This document shows positions 19,280-28,602 of a DNA stretch of 64,000 bases, one piece after another. The notes beneath the pieces were generated by a model. That model made no database searches, was not told the DNA's origin, and was given only the letters and a program-made list of their open reading frames with translations. Each line of letters starts with the position of its first letter. Positions within the stretch are counted from its first letter, which is position 1. The translations under genes were made by a program, and so were the position numbers. The stretch spans positions 1 to 64,000 of the forward strand of contig JANQQK010000094.1 in NCBI GenBank assembly GCA_028289375.1, read 5' to 3'. The stretch is from Phycisphaerae bacterium (GTDB taxonomy: Bacteria > Planctomycetota > Phycisphaerae > UBA1845).

Positions 19280-22200
19280 ATGAAGCGCGGGATCGTTGTT
19301 TTGCTGGTGTCTGTGGTGGTCGGTGGCGGCGTCTGGATTGCGGTGTCGCAGCCGGCGATGGGTGACGATGCGTATGTGTCGCTGATGAACCGGGCGATGG
19401 GGCATATCGAGAATCGTCAAGCCGATGATGCGATCCGAATTCTGGATGAAGTCCTGACGTCGCGGTCCGAATCGGCGGCGGCGCTGCGGAACATGGCGCG
19501 GGCACAGTTGATCAAGAATCGGCTGGAGCACTTTCAGGCGGCGATTGGCCATCTTGAGCGGGCGATCGCGCTGGAGCCGAATAACGCTGCGGGTCATTAC
19601 CTGATGGGGTTGGCGTTGTCGGATTCGGAACAGTATGTGGCGTCGGTCGGCTACTTCGAGAAGGCTGTAGAGCTGGACCCGAACACGGGAGCGCTGCGGT
19701 ATCAACTGGCCAACGCGTACGAAAAGACCGGTGAGCATGATCGGAAGCGCGAGCAGTTGGAGGCGACGCTCGCGCTGGAGCCGATGCACACGAACGCGGT
19801 GTACCTGTTGGCGAGTGAGGCGCGACGGCGGAAGGATCGCGAAGATGTGCGGCGATATACGTCGCGACATCAACAATTGCGGGAAGTGTTCGGGACGCTG
19901 CCGGAGGACATCTTCAAGCGCTGTGTGCACACCGACCCCGAGACGGGATTGCTCGAGAACTCCGCTGCGGAACCGGTTGCGCCGATGCCGGGCGTTGCGG
20001 TGACATGGGCGGATGCGACGGGCGGTGCGTTTGCGTCGGATGCGGACCGCGCGGGGACGACGGCGGCGGTGATCGAGGTGGATGCGAAGGGGCGGCCGAT
20101 CCTGTTCGTGGCGAGGCCTGACGGTCGCGGTGATCTGGTGACGATGAACGGCGATGGCGTTTTTGAATCGACATCAGCGTTTGATGGCGGGGATGGTCGG
20201 ACGTTCACATCCTGCGCGGTCGGAGACTTCTACGTGTTCATTCCGGAAGGGTCGGCTAAGAATGCGCCGCGGCGTGAAGCGCGGAACGACATACTGCTGA
20301 TGGGAGCGGATGGGATCGCGCTGCTGGAGCGGCTGGAGAATCGATTCGTCGAGCGGACGGCGGAGTCAGGTTTGGGCAGCGTGAAAGGGAATCGTGCGCG
20401 GTGGGTCGATTACGATCACAACTGCGTGCTGGACCTGCTGGTGGCTGGCGATGACGGTCTGCGGTTGTGGGAAAACAACAGTTACGTCGTGCGATTGCAG
20501 GCGTCAGGCGGCCAGAAGAAAGACGCAGCCGATCGGACGCTGGGATTTGAGGATGTGACCGAAGAGGTGGGCATCGACGTGACCGGGGCGGTGTCGGACG
20601 TCGCGTTTCTGGAGCTTGACGGGAACGTGGCGCTGGACGTGGTGGCTGCGGGGGCGGATGCGACGAGCGTGTTCATGAATCAGCGGGCGGGCAAGTTCAA
20701 GGCGATGCCGAGTCCGCCGGGACCGTGGCCTGCGGCGAAGCGGGTGGTGGTGAATGATCTGGACAACGACGGGTGGACCGACGCGGTGCTCGTGGCGGCG
20801 GATGGACTGCATGTGATCTACGGTCAGGGTGAGCGCGCGGCGGTGCCGATGTCGGGTCTGACAGGCGCGGTAGTCGGGGATTATGACAACGACGGTTGGC
20901 TTGATCTGGTCACGTTTGATGAACAGGGGACGATCAAAACGATACGCAACACCGGATCGCGAGCCTGGTCGGCTGACGACGCAGCCACCATCTGGACGGG
21001 GCCTGTGGTGCGTGATGTGGTAACGGGTGATGTTGACAACGACGGGGATACGGATTTGTTCGTCATCTGCGAAGATGAATCGCTGCATCTGCTTCGCAAT
21101 GACGGGGGAAATGCCAACAAGCAGTTGAAGCTGCGGTTGCTGACGGTGCTGACGAACCCAACGGGCATTGGGGATCACATCGAGTTGCGCGATGGGACGA
21201 CGCTGATTTCGCGATTTGTGTCGCAGTTGCCGATTGAAATCGGGATCGGGCAGATATCGCAATTCGATACGGTGCATGCGTTGTGGACCAATGGGGTGGT
21301 GGACAACGAGTTTCTCGTCAGTGCGCCGGATCATCCACTTGAGTTCGTCGAGAAGCTGGTGGAGGTGGGGTCTTGTCCGTTCCTGTTCGCGTGGAGCGGC
21401 GAGCGGTATCGGTTCGTCACCGACATTCTGGGTAACTCGCCGCTGGGGTTGTCGATCGCGCGCGATGCGGTGCTGCCGTCAGACCCGGATGAACTAGTGT
21501 TTGTCGGGACAGACGACGATCTGGTGGCTGATGAGGGTGCGTACAAGCTAGAGGTGGCCGAGTGTTACCGAGAGGTGTTGTATCTGGATGAGGCGACGCT
21601 GATTGCGGTGGATCATGCCCCCGAGGTGGAGATTCATCCGACCGACAAGCTGATGCCGGCGCCGTTCCCGAAGTCGGAATTGTGGGCGATTGGCGACGTG
21701 CGACCGGCAGACCGTGTCGAGAGCAGTGACGGGATCGAGCGAACGGCCGACGTGTCCGCCATCGACGATGTCTACGCCGAGCCGGGCGAGGTGCTTCCGC
21801 CGCCGTTTCGGGGGATGTGCCACCCGTTGACACTGACGTTCGATTTCGGATCGCTGGACGCCGGCGGCGATCCGGTGCTCGTGCTGACGGGATGGCTTCG
21901 GTATGGCAGCGCGAGCGTGAACATTGCGTTGGAGCAGAACCCAGCCATCGACGTCATTCCGCCGACATTGGAGGTGGAAACAGCGGACGGGGATTGGGAG
22001 CCGGTCAACGTGGTGGTCGGCATGCCGGCGGGCAAGACGAAGACGATTCTCGTTGATCTGCGCGGCAAGTTGCCAGTCGGTGCGAAGCGGTTGCGACTCG
22101 CGTCGACGTTTGAGATTCGTTGGGACCGGATCGCGTTGGGTGAGCGGGTGGCGTTGCCCGACGCATCGGTCACGCGCTTGTCACCAGGCTCGGCGGAACT

Positions 22201-22624
22201 GTACCATCGTGGATTCCCGGAGATGCGGTCACGCGTGGCACGCGGTCCGATCACGCCGGACTATGACGCCATGTCGCCGCAACCTGCGTGGCGAACGACG
22301 CCGGCGGGCTTCTGCACAAAGTTTGGCGATGTTCTCGAACTGGTGAACACCGCCGACGAGCGGATCGCCATTCTCAACGGCGGCGATGCGGTCACGCTGA
22401 CTTATCCCGCATCTGGTTTGCCGGGATTGAAAACCGGAATGTCGCGATCGTTCTTCTTCTATTCGGTCGGTTGGGAGAAGGACGCGGATCACAACGTGGT
22501 TGATGGCGACACGGTGGAGCCGTTGCCGGTGAATGTGATCGACGAGGATGGCGGCGTCATGCCGTGGCATCGCAAGTACAACACGCGGTGGGTGCCCGGT
22601 AAGGCCTTTCACCCGATGCGATAG
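19280..22624 (+). CDS. Exported TPR and FG-GAP/VCBS repeat protein with CRTAC1-like C-terminus
   Basis: The 1114-residue product starts at ATG 19280, with GAGGGA 8 bases upstream. A signal/anchor (IVVLLVSVVVGGGVWIAV) is followed by about four TPRs (residues 35-190, for example AIALEPNNAAGHYLMGLAL), then FG-GAP repeats with DxDxDG-type Ca-binding loops (VVNDLDNDGWTDAVLV, VVGDYDNDGWLDLV, VTGDVDNDGDTDLF). The C-terminal 420 residues begin CPFLFAWSGERYRFVTDILG, a phrase of large FG-GAP/ASPIC proteins. It probably acts outside the cytoplasm in protein or glycan binding. It ends 4 bases from the oppositely oriented relative at 22629-25181. Confidence 0.82.
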   Translation: MKRGIVVLLVSVVVGGGVWIAVSQPAMGDDAYVSLMNRAMGHIENRQADDAIRILDEVLTSRSESAAALRNMARAQLIKNRLEHFQAAIGHLERAIALEPNNAAGHYLMGLALSDSEQYVASVGYFEKAVELDPNTGALRYQLANAYEKTGEHDRKREQLEATLALEPMHTNAVYLLASEARRRKDREDVRRYTSRHQQLREVFGTLPEDIFKRCVHTDPETGLLENSAAEPVAPMPGVAVTWADATGGAFASDADRAGTTAAVIEVDAKGRPILFVARPDGRGDLVTMNGDGVFESTSAFDGGDGRTFTSCAVGDFYVFIPEGSAKNAPRREARNDILLMGADGIALLERLENRFVERTAESGLGSVKGNRARWVDYDHNCVLDLLVAGDDGLRLWENNSYVVRLQASGGQKKDAADRTLGFEDVTEEVGIDVTGAVSDVAFLELDGNVALDVVAAGADATSVFMNQRAGKFKAMPSPPGPWPAAKRVVVNDLDNDGWTDAVLVAADGLHVIYGQGERAAVPMSGLTGAVVGDYDNDGWLDLVTFDEQGTIKTIRNTGSRAWSADDAATIWTGPVVRDVVTGDVDNDGDTDLFVICEDESLHLLRNDGGNANKQLKLRLLTVLTNPTGIGDHIELRDGTTLISRFVSQLPIEIGIGQISQFDTVHALWTNGVVDNEFLVSAPDHPLEFVEKLVEVGSCPFLFAWSGERYRFVTDILGNSPLGLSIARDAVLPSDPDELVFVGTDDDLVADEGAYKLEVAECYREVLYLDEATLIAVDHAPEVEIHPTDKLMPAPFPKSELWAIGDVRPADRVESSDGIERTADVSAIDDVYAEPGEVLPPPFRGMCHPLTLTFDFGSLDAGGDPVLVLTGWLRYGSASVNIALEQNPAIDVIPPTLEVETADGDWEPVNVVVGMPAGKTKTILVDLRGKLPVGAKRLRLASTFEIRWDRIALGERVALPDASVTRLSPGSAELYHRGFPEMRSRVARGPITPDYDAMSPQPAWRTTPAGFCTKFGDVLELVNTADERIAILNGGDAVTLTYPASGLPGLKTGMSRSFFFYSVGWEKDADHNVVDGDTVEPLPVNVIDEDGGVMPWHRKYNTRWVPGKAFHPMR

Positions 22625-22628
22625 ACGA

Positions 22629-25181
22629 TCACTGCACTGCCGTTGATTGTTCGACGAACGTGAGGTTGGTGTCGATGGGCTGTTCGAGCGAGCGGGCGTC
22701 GGCGATGAACTTCTTGAGGGCCTTGTCACCCTTGACGGCCAATCGTTCCGTCAGCGCGGCCGAATCGGGGAACTGCTCGATACCGGTCTTCCATGCCTGA
22801 CGCGCTTTGGCGTATTCATCATTCTTGGCGTAGGCATCACCCAGCAACACGTGTATGCGCTCGCGGTGTGCGTCAGCCACGACGGATGGATCGGCGGACT
22901 GCAGTTCGAGACAACGTTCGAAGTCGGCGGCGGCGTCTGCGGAGTGACGCAGCATTTTGGGCCAGTGGAGGTGGTTCATCCCGCGGGCGTAGTAGAGTGC
23001 CCAAGACGTGTATCCGCTGTCGGCCAGTTTGTTGAGCACGTCGAGCGACTTGCGGGCGTAGGTGCCCTTGCTGACGACGGCGGCGATGCCACCGCACGTG
23101 GGAATCTTGTCGACGTAGGCACAGGACAATTCGATCTGCACAGCTGGCTCTTTCGGGTGCTTGTCAGCCAATGTTTTCATGAAGGCGATGGCGCGGTCCT
23201 GCTGATCGAAGCGGATGCACTGTGTTCGATACGTACCCGCGTGGGAGTGGCTTGTGGGGTTGTTGCGCAGGGCGTCCTCGGCTTGTGAGAGAATGGTGTC
23301 GACCTGTTCGGGGTCGATGCTCGGTTTGTCGTCAGGCTGCGTTTCGCGGGCGCGACTCTCAGGGGCGGCGATGTTGATCAGTGACGAATCGACGTATTGC
23401 GACGGATCCTGGCGAATCGTGAGGAACTGGTTGGCGGCGATGTTCTCGAAGTATTGTCTGCCGCCGTCGGGCCAGCGAATTTCGACCAGAGCGGCTCTGT
23501 CCGCATCGGCGAGGCCGAAATGGAGTCGCGGGTCGGATTGACCGGAGTAGCCGTTGCCGCCGTCGCGTTCGCGGATCTGCTGCCCCGAGTCCGTGACGAC
23601 CGTTACGCGCGTGCCGACGCCGTCGGTGGTGACGGTTGTGGACGAATCGGTTTCAAGCGTGAGCACCAGCCAATTTCCGGCGGATTTGTGATCGTTGCGG
23701 AACAGGTGGGGTTTCTGATCCTGGTTGGCAACGTAGGCATCGAGGTCGCCGTCGTTGTCGTAATCGAAGATGACCAGGCCGCGACCGTCGCGATCGCTGT
23801 TGAGGCCGGTGGCGACGGCGCGCTGCGAGAAGGACTCGAAACCGTCGTTCTGCCAGAAGCGGAACGGTTCGTACCCGGAGAACGAGCGGTTGCCGATTTC
23901 GGGCCAGTTCTGGGCTTCGGATGCGTCCTGTCCGAGGACGGTCCAGGATGCGAGGTCGAACCAGTAGTCGCCGTCGCCCTTGCTAATGAATCCGTTGACA
24001 GCGAGCAGATCGAGGTCGGCATCGTTGTCGTAGTCGAGGAACTTCGCGCCCCATCCCCAACCACCGTCGTAGGTGCCGGTTTCGTGGGCGATGTCGGTCA
24101 TGGTGAATTGGCCTTGCTCGTCGACACCGTTGTTGTGCCAGAACATGTTGCCTTCCTGCAGGTACTCAGCCGTGGTGATGTTGGCGACGTAGGCATCGAG
24201 CCAGCCGTCGTTGTTGAAGTCGCCAAAGTCGATGTTCATGCCCTTCTTGGTGTCGAAGCCGATCGCGGAGTCGCTGACGTTGGTGAACCCGCCGCGTTGG
24301 TTGTTCAAAAATAGCTGATCGGGACCGAAGTCGTCGGCGCAGTAGAGGTCGGGCCAACCATCGTTGTTGAGGTCGGCTGATCCGACGGCGAGGGTCCATC
24401 CGGGATCATCGATGCCGAGAGATTCGGCGATCTGTTTGAAGGTGCCGTCCGGCTGCTGTTGGTAGAGGTAATTGCGACCACCGTTGCGCGCCTTTTCAAA
24501 GTCGTCGTGCATGATGCGGGTGGACTTGAGGTTCCAGAGATCGACCTCGTCGAAGTAGTTGCCGACGTAGATGTCGAGTCGGCCATCGCGGTCGTAGTCG
24601 AAAAAGATGGCGGCGTTGCCGTTGGCCCAGTCAACACCGGGTTGGCCGTCGCGCGTGGTGAGACGTTTGTCGGTGACGTTTTCAAACGTGCCGTCGCCGA
24701 GATTGCGGTAGAGCACGTCCTTGCCCCACTTGACGACGTAGAGATCGTCCCAGCCATCGTTGTCGATGTCGCCCCAAATGCAGTCCATGCTGGTGCCGGT
24801 GTCATCGTTGACGTTGGCGACGCCCGCCTTGGCTGCGACATCCTCGAAGGTGCCGTCGCCGAGATTGCGGTAGAGGAAGTTGGGTTTGCCCTTGCGGGAG
24901 TTGGTAACGTAGAGATCGATCCAGCCGTCGTTGTCGAAATCTCCGGCGGCTGCCGCTGCCCCGACGCTGGCGACCCACGACATGATGTTGTCGAGCTTGC
25001 GGTCGAGGATGGGCTGATCGTGCTTGTGGGTGATGCCGGCGTCGGCGGCGACGTCGACGAACGACGGTGCCCGATGGGGGTCACGCTGGTCCGCGTGGGC
25101 GGTTTTCTCCGCCTTCTCGCAACCGGACAAAACCAGCACGCAGAAGCACAAGCCAATCGCAGTCAGAATCTGGGTACGCAC
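22629..25181 (-). CDS. Exported lipoprotein with FG-GAP repeats, ASPIC/UnbV domain and C-terminal TPRs (CRTAC1 family)
   Basis: The 850-residue protein begins at GTG 25181, with GAGGTG 5 bases before it; an in-frame GTG at 25211 is possible. The signal TAIGLCFCVLVLSGC makes it a lipoprotein. FVDVAADAGITHKH and at least six FG-GAP loops follow (AAGDFDNDGWIDLYVTNS, GDIDNDGWDDLYVV, NFGDFNNDGW-like). The ASPIC/UnbV segment is at about 520-600 (GVGTRVTVVTDSGQQIRERDG, then HFGLADADRAALVEIRWPDG). TPR-like helices fill about 640-840. The domain order is reversed relative to the convergent neighbour, which has TPRs first. Confidence 0.85.
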   Translation of the reverse strand: MRTQILTAIGLCFCVLVLSGCEKAEKTAHADQRDPHRAPSFVDVAADAGITHKHDQPILDRKLDNIMSWVASVGAAAAAGDFDNDGWIDLYVTNSRKGKPNFLYRNLGDGTFEDVAAKAGVANVNDDTGTSMDCIWGDIDNDGWDDLYVVKWGKDVLYRNLGDGTFENVTDKRLTTRDGQPGVDWANGNAAIFFDYDRDGRLDIYVGNYFDEVDLWNLKSTRIMHDDFEKARNGGRNYLYQQQPDGTFKQIAESLGIDDPGWTLAVGSADLNNDGWPDLYCADDFGPDQLFLNNQRGGFTNVSDSAIGFDTKKGMNIDFGDFNNDGWLDAYVANITTAEYLQEGNMFWHNNGVDEQGQFTMTDIAHETGTYDGGWGWGAKFLDYDNDADLDLLAVNGFISKGDGDYWFDLASWTVLGQDASEAQNWPEIGNRSFSGYEPFRFWQNDGFESFSQRAVATGLNSDRDGRGLVIFDYDNDGDLDAYVANQDQKPHLFRNDHKSAGNWLVLTLETDSSTTVTTDGVGTRVTVVTDSGQQIRERDGGNGYSGQSDPRLHFGLADADRAALVEIRWPDGGRQYFENIAANQFLTIRQDPSQYVDSSLINIAAPESRARETQPDDKPSIDPEQVDTILSQAEDALRNNPTSHSHAGTYRTQCIRFDQQDRAIAFMKTLADKHPKEPAVQIELSCAYVDKIPTCGGIAAVVSKGTYARKSLDVLNKLADSGYTSWALYYARGMNHLHWPKMLRHSADAAADFERCLELQSADPSVVADAHRERIHVLLGDAYAKNDEYAKARQAWKTGIEQFPDSAALTERLAVKGDKALKKFIADARSLEQPIDTNLTFVEQSTAVQ

Positions 25182-25373
25182 CGGAACACCTCGCTTTGCG
25201 AACAACGCCACAACCCGCCGCTATGGTGCGACGACACGGGGGATACGTCGGCCGTGCACGATTTCTGTCGCCAGAACGTGTATCTGGTCGGTTTTGGGGT
25301 CAAATCGACGGTGCCTGGGGCCGATAAGTCAGTGTGTGTGTACCGTTTGGGACCTCTTTGGATGGGTTTTGCC

Positions 25374-26786
25374 ATGGAAACATCCGCTCGCGTGGCCATC
25401 GCCATGCCTTCGACCGGTCAGGTTCACCAAGCCACGATGACGTCTCTGCGGCGGATGATCGCCGAGACGACGGCAGCAGCGGACGTGACATTCTGGTGGG
25501 AAAATGCCCAGCCACACGACCGCTGCCGCAACCGGCTGATTGCGCGGTTACTGGCTGAGAAGGAGTGGACGCACCTGCTGTTTCTCGACACAGATGTCGT
25601 CGTGGAGTCGGACACGCTGGATCGGCTGCTGAGTCACGACGCGCCGATCGCTTGTGCGCCGGTGCCGATTCTGCATCGGCGGTACGGACCGGACGGGCAG
25701 CGAAGCGGTGTGACGGTCGGCACGAACATCATGGTGTTCGATGACCCGCAGATGCGTGGCCGCATCGTCGAGCCGGATGCGGCCAAGGTCGGCTATCGCA
25801 ATTTGGACCCGGACGACATGCCGGACAAGCCGTTCCCATGCGATGCGACCGGGCTGGGACTTTGCCTGATCCGGCGGGATGTGCTTGAGCAGCTTGAGGA
25901 GCCCTGGTGTGCGTTTGCGACGCTGCCGGACGACGGATTCATTGGCGAGGACATCTACTTCCTCCGCAACTGCCGCCGGGCGGGATTCGACGTCCTGGTT
26001 GACCCGTCCATCACGTGCGATCATTACAAGCGTCTCGACCTGACGCACCTCGATCTGCTCTACGCCGAACAGCCGCCCTTTTCACCATGGCCTGCATCGC
26101 AGATGCCCCGCGAGTTGCCGGGGGTCGCGGTGGCGGTATGCGTACCGCCAACGGGCTGGGTCGATGTGCGTCTGACGGACGTGCTCAATCAGTGGGAGAT
26201 GCGCTACGGGCATCGCCTGCGGATCGATTACATACACGCCGACAGCGTTCGTGGTGCGATGGCGGACCTTTCGTCGCGGATGGCAACCATCGAGCAGCGA
26301 TTCGAGCACGTGCTGATGCTGCAGCACGACATCGTTCCGCACGAAGCCACGCTTGGCTTGCTGGCGTCGGTCGAAGCACCCGTCGTGTCCGCCCTGTCGC
26401 GACGCTTCTTCAAGGGTCAGATCTGCTGGTCCTTCTGGGCTCCGTCGCAACGAACCGGACAACTCGAAGCGCCCCAGAACATCAACCTGCCGGTGATTCA
26501 GGAACCATTCCCGATCAAGGCGATCGAACCGGCGTGTGCGCTCATCTCACGTGACGCCCTGATGCTGACACATGACGCGCTGCAGGACTTGCCCCATTCG
26601 TCCGACGCTGACGAGCATTTCATGCTCCGCTGGTCAGAACTGGTCGGCGAGAGACTTCGACAGTGGCCGATGCAGGCGCCGCTCACCGTGGAGCGTGTGG
26701 CGGAGGTGGGCTTGCAGGGGTTGCTGCGTCTGAAGGTCGCGTTGAAGTCACGCTTCCGCAGCGAAGCCGGCATGGCGATGGTTTAG
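25374..26786 (+). CDS. Tandem-domain glycosyltransferase-like protein
   Basis: The 470-residue protein contains two copies of a GT-A-like fold. Copy 1 (about 5-230) has VAIAMPSTGQVH, the metal site LLFLDTDVVVES (about 70-80) and IGEDIYFLRNCRRAG. Copy 2 (about 235-440) has VAVCVPPTGWVDVRLT and VLMLQHDIVPHE, where the D-x-D is reduced to H-D. Copy 1 is the likely active unit, transferring a sugar from an activated donor. ATG 25374 or ATG 25362 could be the start. No signal peptide is visible. The gene is convergent with folK, overlapping it by 4 bases. Confidence 0.7.
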   Translation: METSARVAIAMPSTGQVHQATMTSLRRMIAETTAAADVTFWWENAQPHDRCRNRLIARLLAEKEWTHLLFLDTDVVVESDTLDRLLSHDAPIACAPVPILHRRYGPDGQRSGVTVGTNIMVFDDPQMRGRIVEPDAAKVGYRNLDPDDMPDKPFPCDATGLGLCLIRRDVLEQLEEPWCAFATLPDDGFIGEDIYFLRNCRRAGFDVLVDPSITCDHYKRLDLTHLDLLYAEQPPFSPWPASQMPRELPGVAVAVCVPPTGWVDVRLTDVLNQWEMRYGHRLRIDYIHADSVRGAMADLSSRMATIEQRFEHVLMLQHDIVPHEATLGLLASVEAPVVSALSRRFFKGQICWSFWAPSQRTGQLEAPQNINLPVIQEPFPIKAIEPACALISRDALMLTHDALQDLPHSSDADEHFMLRWSELVGERLRQWPMQAPLTVERVAEVGLQGLLRLKVALKSRFRSEAGMAMV

Positions 26787-27307
26787 TCGGTCGGCGACCA
26801 CCAGTCTGAATCGGTAGTGCGTTGGAGTCCGTCGACGCGCGGCAGTGCGCCCAGAAGCGTTCGGACCGATCGACTCGAGGCAGGACATCGAACGTCCGGA
26901 GCGATGTCGCACATCGGGACAAGCACAAACGCCCGTTCCGCGAATCGCGGATGCGGCAGGGTCAGCGACTCGTCCTGTCGTATCTCGCTCCCAAACAGCA
27001 AGAGATCGAGGTCGATTGTCCTTGGCCCATCCTTCACCGTGCGGACGCGATCGAGCGTCGCCTCGACTTCATGCATGGTGGCCAGCAGTGGCATCGGTTG
27101 GTGCGTTGTGGAAACTTGTGCGACGGCGTTGAAGAACCAGCCTTGATCGACTGGACCGCCCACCGGCTCGGTTTCGTAGACATGCGACACAGCGGTCACA
27201 TCCACGCCATCGTTTTCGTGCAACCGGTCAAGCGCCTGACGCAGGTACCCAAGCCGATCCCCGACATTGGACCCCAGCCCGATGTACGCGATCGACGCCG
27301 TCACCAC
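26783..27307 (-). CDS. folK: 2-amino-4-hydroxy-6-hydroxymethyldihydropteridine pyrophosphokinase (HPPK)
   Basis: The 174-residue protein carries the HPPK signatures: YIGLGSNVGDR at the start, YETEPVGG, and DGPRTIDLDLLLFG with the metal-binding D-x-D, then LPHPRFAERAFVLVP. It transfers pyrophosphate from ATP to 6-hydroxymethyldihydropterin in folate synthesis. The start is one of two consecutive GTG codons (27307/27304) that overlap the stop of dapL, so it is coupled to that gene. The 3' end overlaps the glycosyltransferase gene on the other strand. Confidence 0.95.
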   Translation of the reverse strand: MVTASIAYIGLGSNVGDRLGYLRQALDRLHENDGVDVTAVSHVYETEPVGGPVDQGWFFNAVAQVSTTHQPMPLLATMHEVEATLDRVRTVKDGPRTIDLDLLLFGSEIRQDESLTLPHPRFAERAFVLVPMCDIAPDVRCPASSRSVRTLLGALPRVDGLQRTTDSDWWSPTD

Positions 27308-28467
27308 GAGACGGTCTTGACGCGTTCCATCGCCTCCCGCATGCGATCGGCGTTGACGGTCAACGCGATGCGGAAATAGCCCTCACCGCAATTTCCGAAG
27401 CCGTTCCCGGGAATCATGACCACGCCAACCTCGTCGAGCACTTTCGAGACGAAATCCATCGACGTGTAACCAATCGGACACTTGGACCACACGTAGAAGC
27501 TGGCGGCCGGCTTTTCGACGGTGATGGCACATTCATTCAAGGCGGCTGTCACGATCTCGCGACGCTCGAGGTAGAGATCGATCATTGCCCGCACGCTGAC
27601 GTGGTCGTAGTTGCTGATGGCTTCGGTGGCGGCGAGTTGGATCGCGTCGAACGGTCCTGAATCGAGGTTGTCTTTGACGGCTTTGAGGGCGGCGATCGCG
27701 GTCGCGTTGCCTGCGGCGAATCCGATGCGCCAACCGGTCATGTTGAAGGTCTTGGAGAGCGAATGAAACTCGACGGCGTAGTCGGCAGCTCCGTCGACCT
27801 GCAGGATACTCGGCGGGGTCACCTCGAAGTACACCTCGCTGTAGGCGGCGTCGTGGGCGATCAGAATGTCGTGCTTGCGTGCAAATGCGACGGCCTTCTC
27901 GAAGAACGCGAGGTCCGCCACCGCGCCGGTCGGATTGTTCGGATAGTTGAGGAACATCAGCTTGGCGTTGGCAGCGACATCGCTGGGAATCGCGTCGAGA
28001 TCGGGCAGCCACGCGTTGTCCGCGCGCAGCGCCATCAGATGCGGAATCGCACCCGCGAAAATGGTCGCCGACGTGTACACCGGGTATCCCGGATCGGGAA
28101 TCAACACCGTTTCACCAGGATTCACGACGGCCAACGGCAGATGCCCGATGCCTTCCTTGGATCCGATGACTGCCGCGATTTCCGACGCGCGGTTGAGCTT
28201 CACCCCGAACCGGCGATCGAAGAACGCGACGCTGGCATCGAGAAAATCGGGGTGGCCTGCACCGTGCGGGTAGCGATGATTTGCGGAGACCTGAATCTCC
28301 TTGTCCATGCGCTCGACAATAAACTCGGGCGTGGGCGAGTCGGGATCGCCGATGCCCAGATTGATGACATCCTTGCCAGCCGCGATCGCCTCCTTCTTCT
28401 TGCGATCGATTTCCACAAAGAGGTACGGCGGCAGTTGACCAAGCCGCTCCGCTCGCCAGTTCGTCAT
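27301..28467 (-). CDS. dapL: LL-diaminopimelate aminotransferase
   Basis: The 388-residue PLP enzyme starts at ATG 28467 (MTNWRAERLGQLPPYLFVEI), with GGGCGAGAA upstream. The phrase ERLGQLPPYLFVEIDRKK and INLGIGDPDSPTP are typical of DapL of the archaeal/cyanobacterial type. The PLP lysine is in SLSKTFNMTGWRIG. It converts tetrahydrodipicolinate directly to LL-diaminopimelate for lysine and peptidoglycan. Presence of diaminopimelate synthesis is compatible with planctomycete peptidoglycan. A general class I aminotransferase remains the alternative. It precedes folK with overlap. Confidence 0.88.
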   Translation of the reverse strand: MTNWRAERLGQLPPYLFVEIDRKKKEAIAAGKDVINLGIGDPDSPTPEFIVERMDKEIQVSANHRYPHGAGHPDFLDASVAFFDRRFGVKLNRASEIAAVIGSKEGIGHLPLAVVNPGETVLIPDPGYPVYTSATIFAGAIPHLMALRADNAWLPDLDAIPSDVAANAKLMFLNYPNNPTGAVADLAFFEKAVAFARKHDILIAHDAAYSEVYFEVTPPSILQVDGAADYAVEFHSLSKTFNMTGWRIGFAAGNATAIAALKAVKDNLDSGPFDAIQLAATEAISNYDHVSVRAMIDLYLERREIVTAALNECAITVEKPAASFYVWSKCPIGYTSMDFVSKVLDEVGVVMIPGNGFGNCGEGYFRIALTVNADRMREAMERVKTVSW

Positions 28468-28602
28468 GATAGTTCTCGCCCGCCCATCGTGTTGGTTGCC
28501 TCGGTTTCCTTCGCATCGGTGCTCGGTGCGACGCCGGGTCATTCTGGCGCGTGCGCCCGCTTGTCGCAAGACGCGTTTTGCCGGTTTTGGGCTTGTTTTC
28601 GG

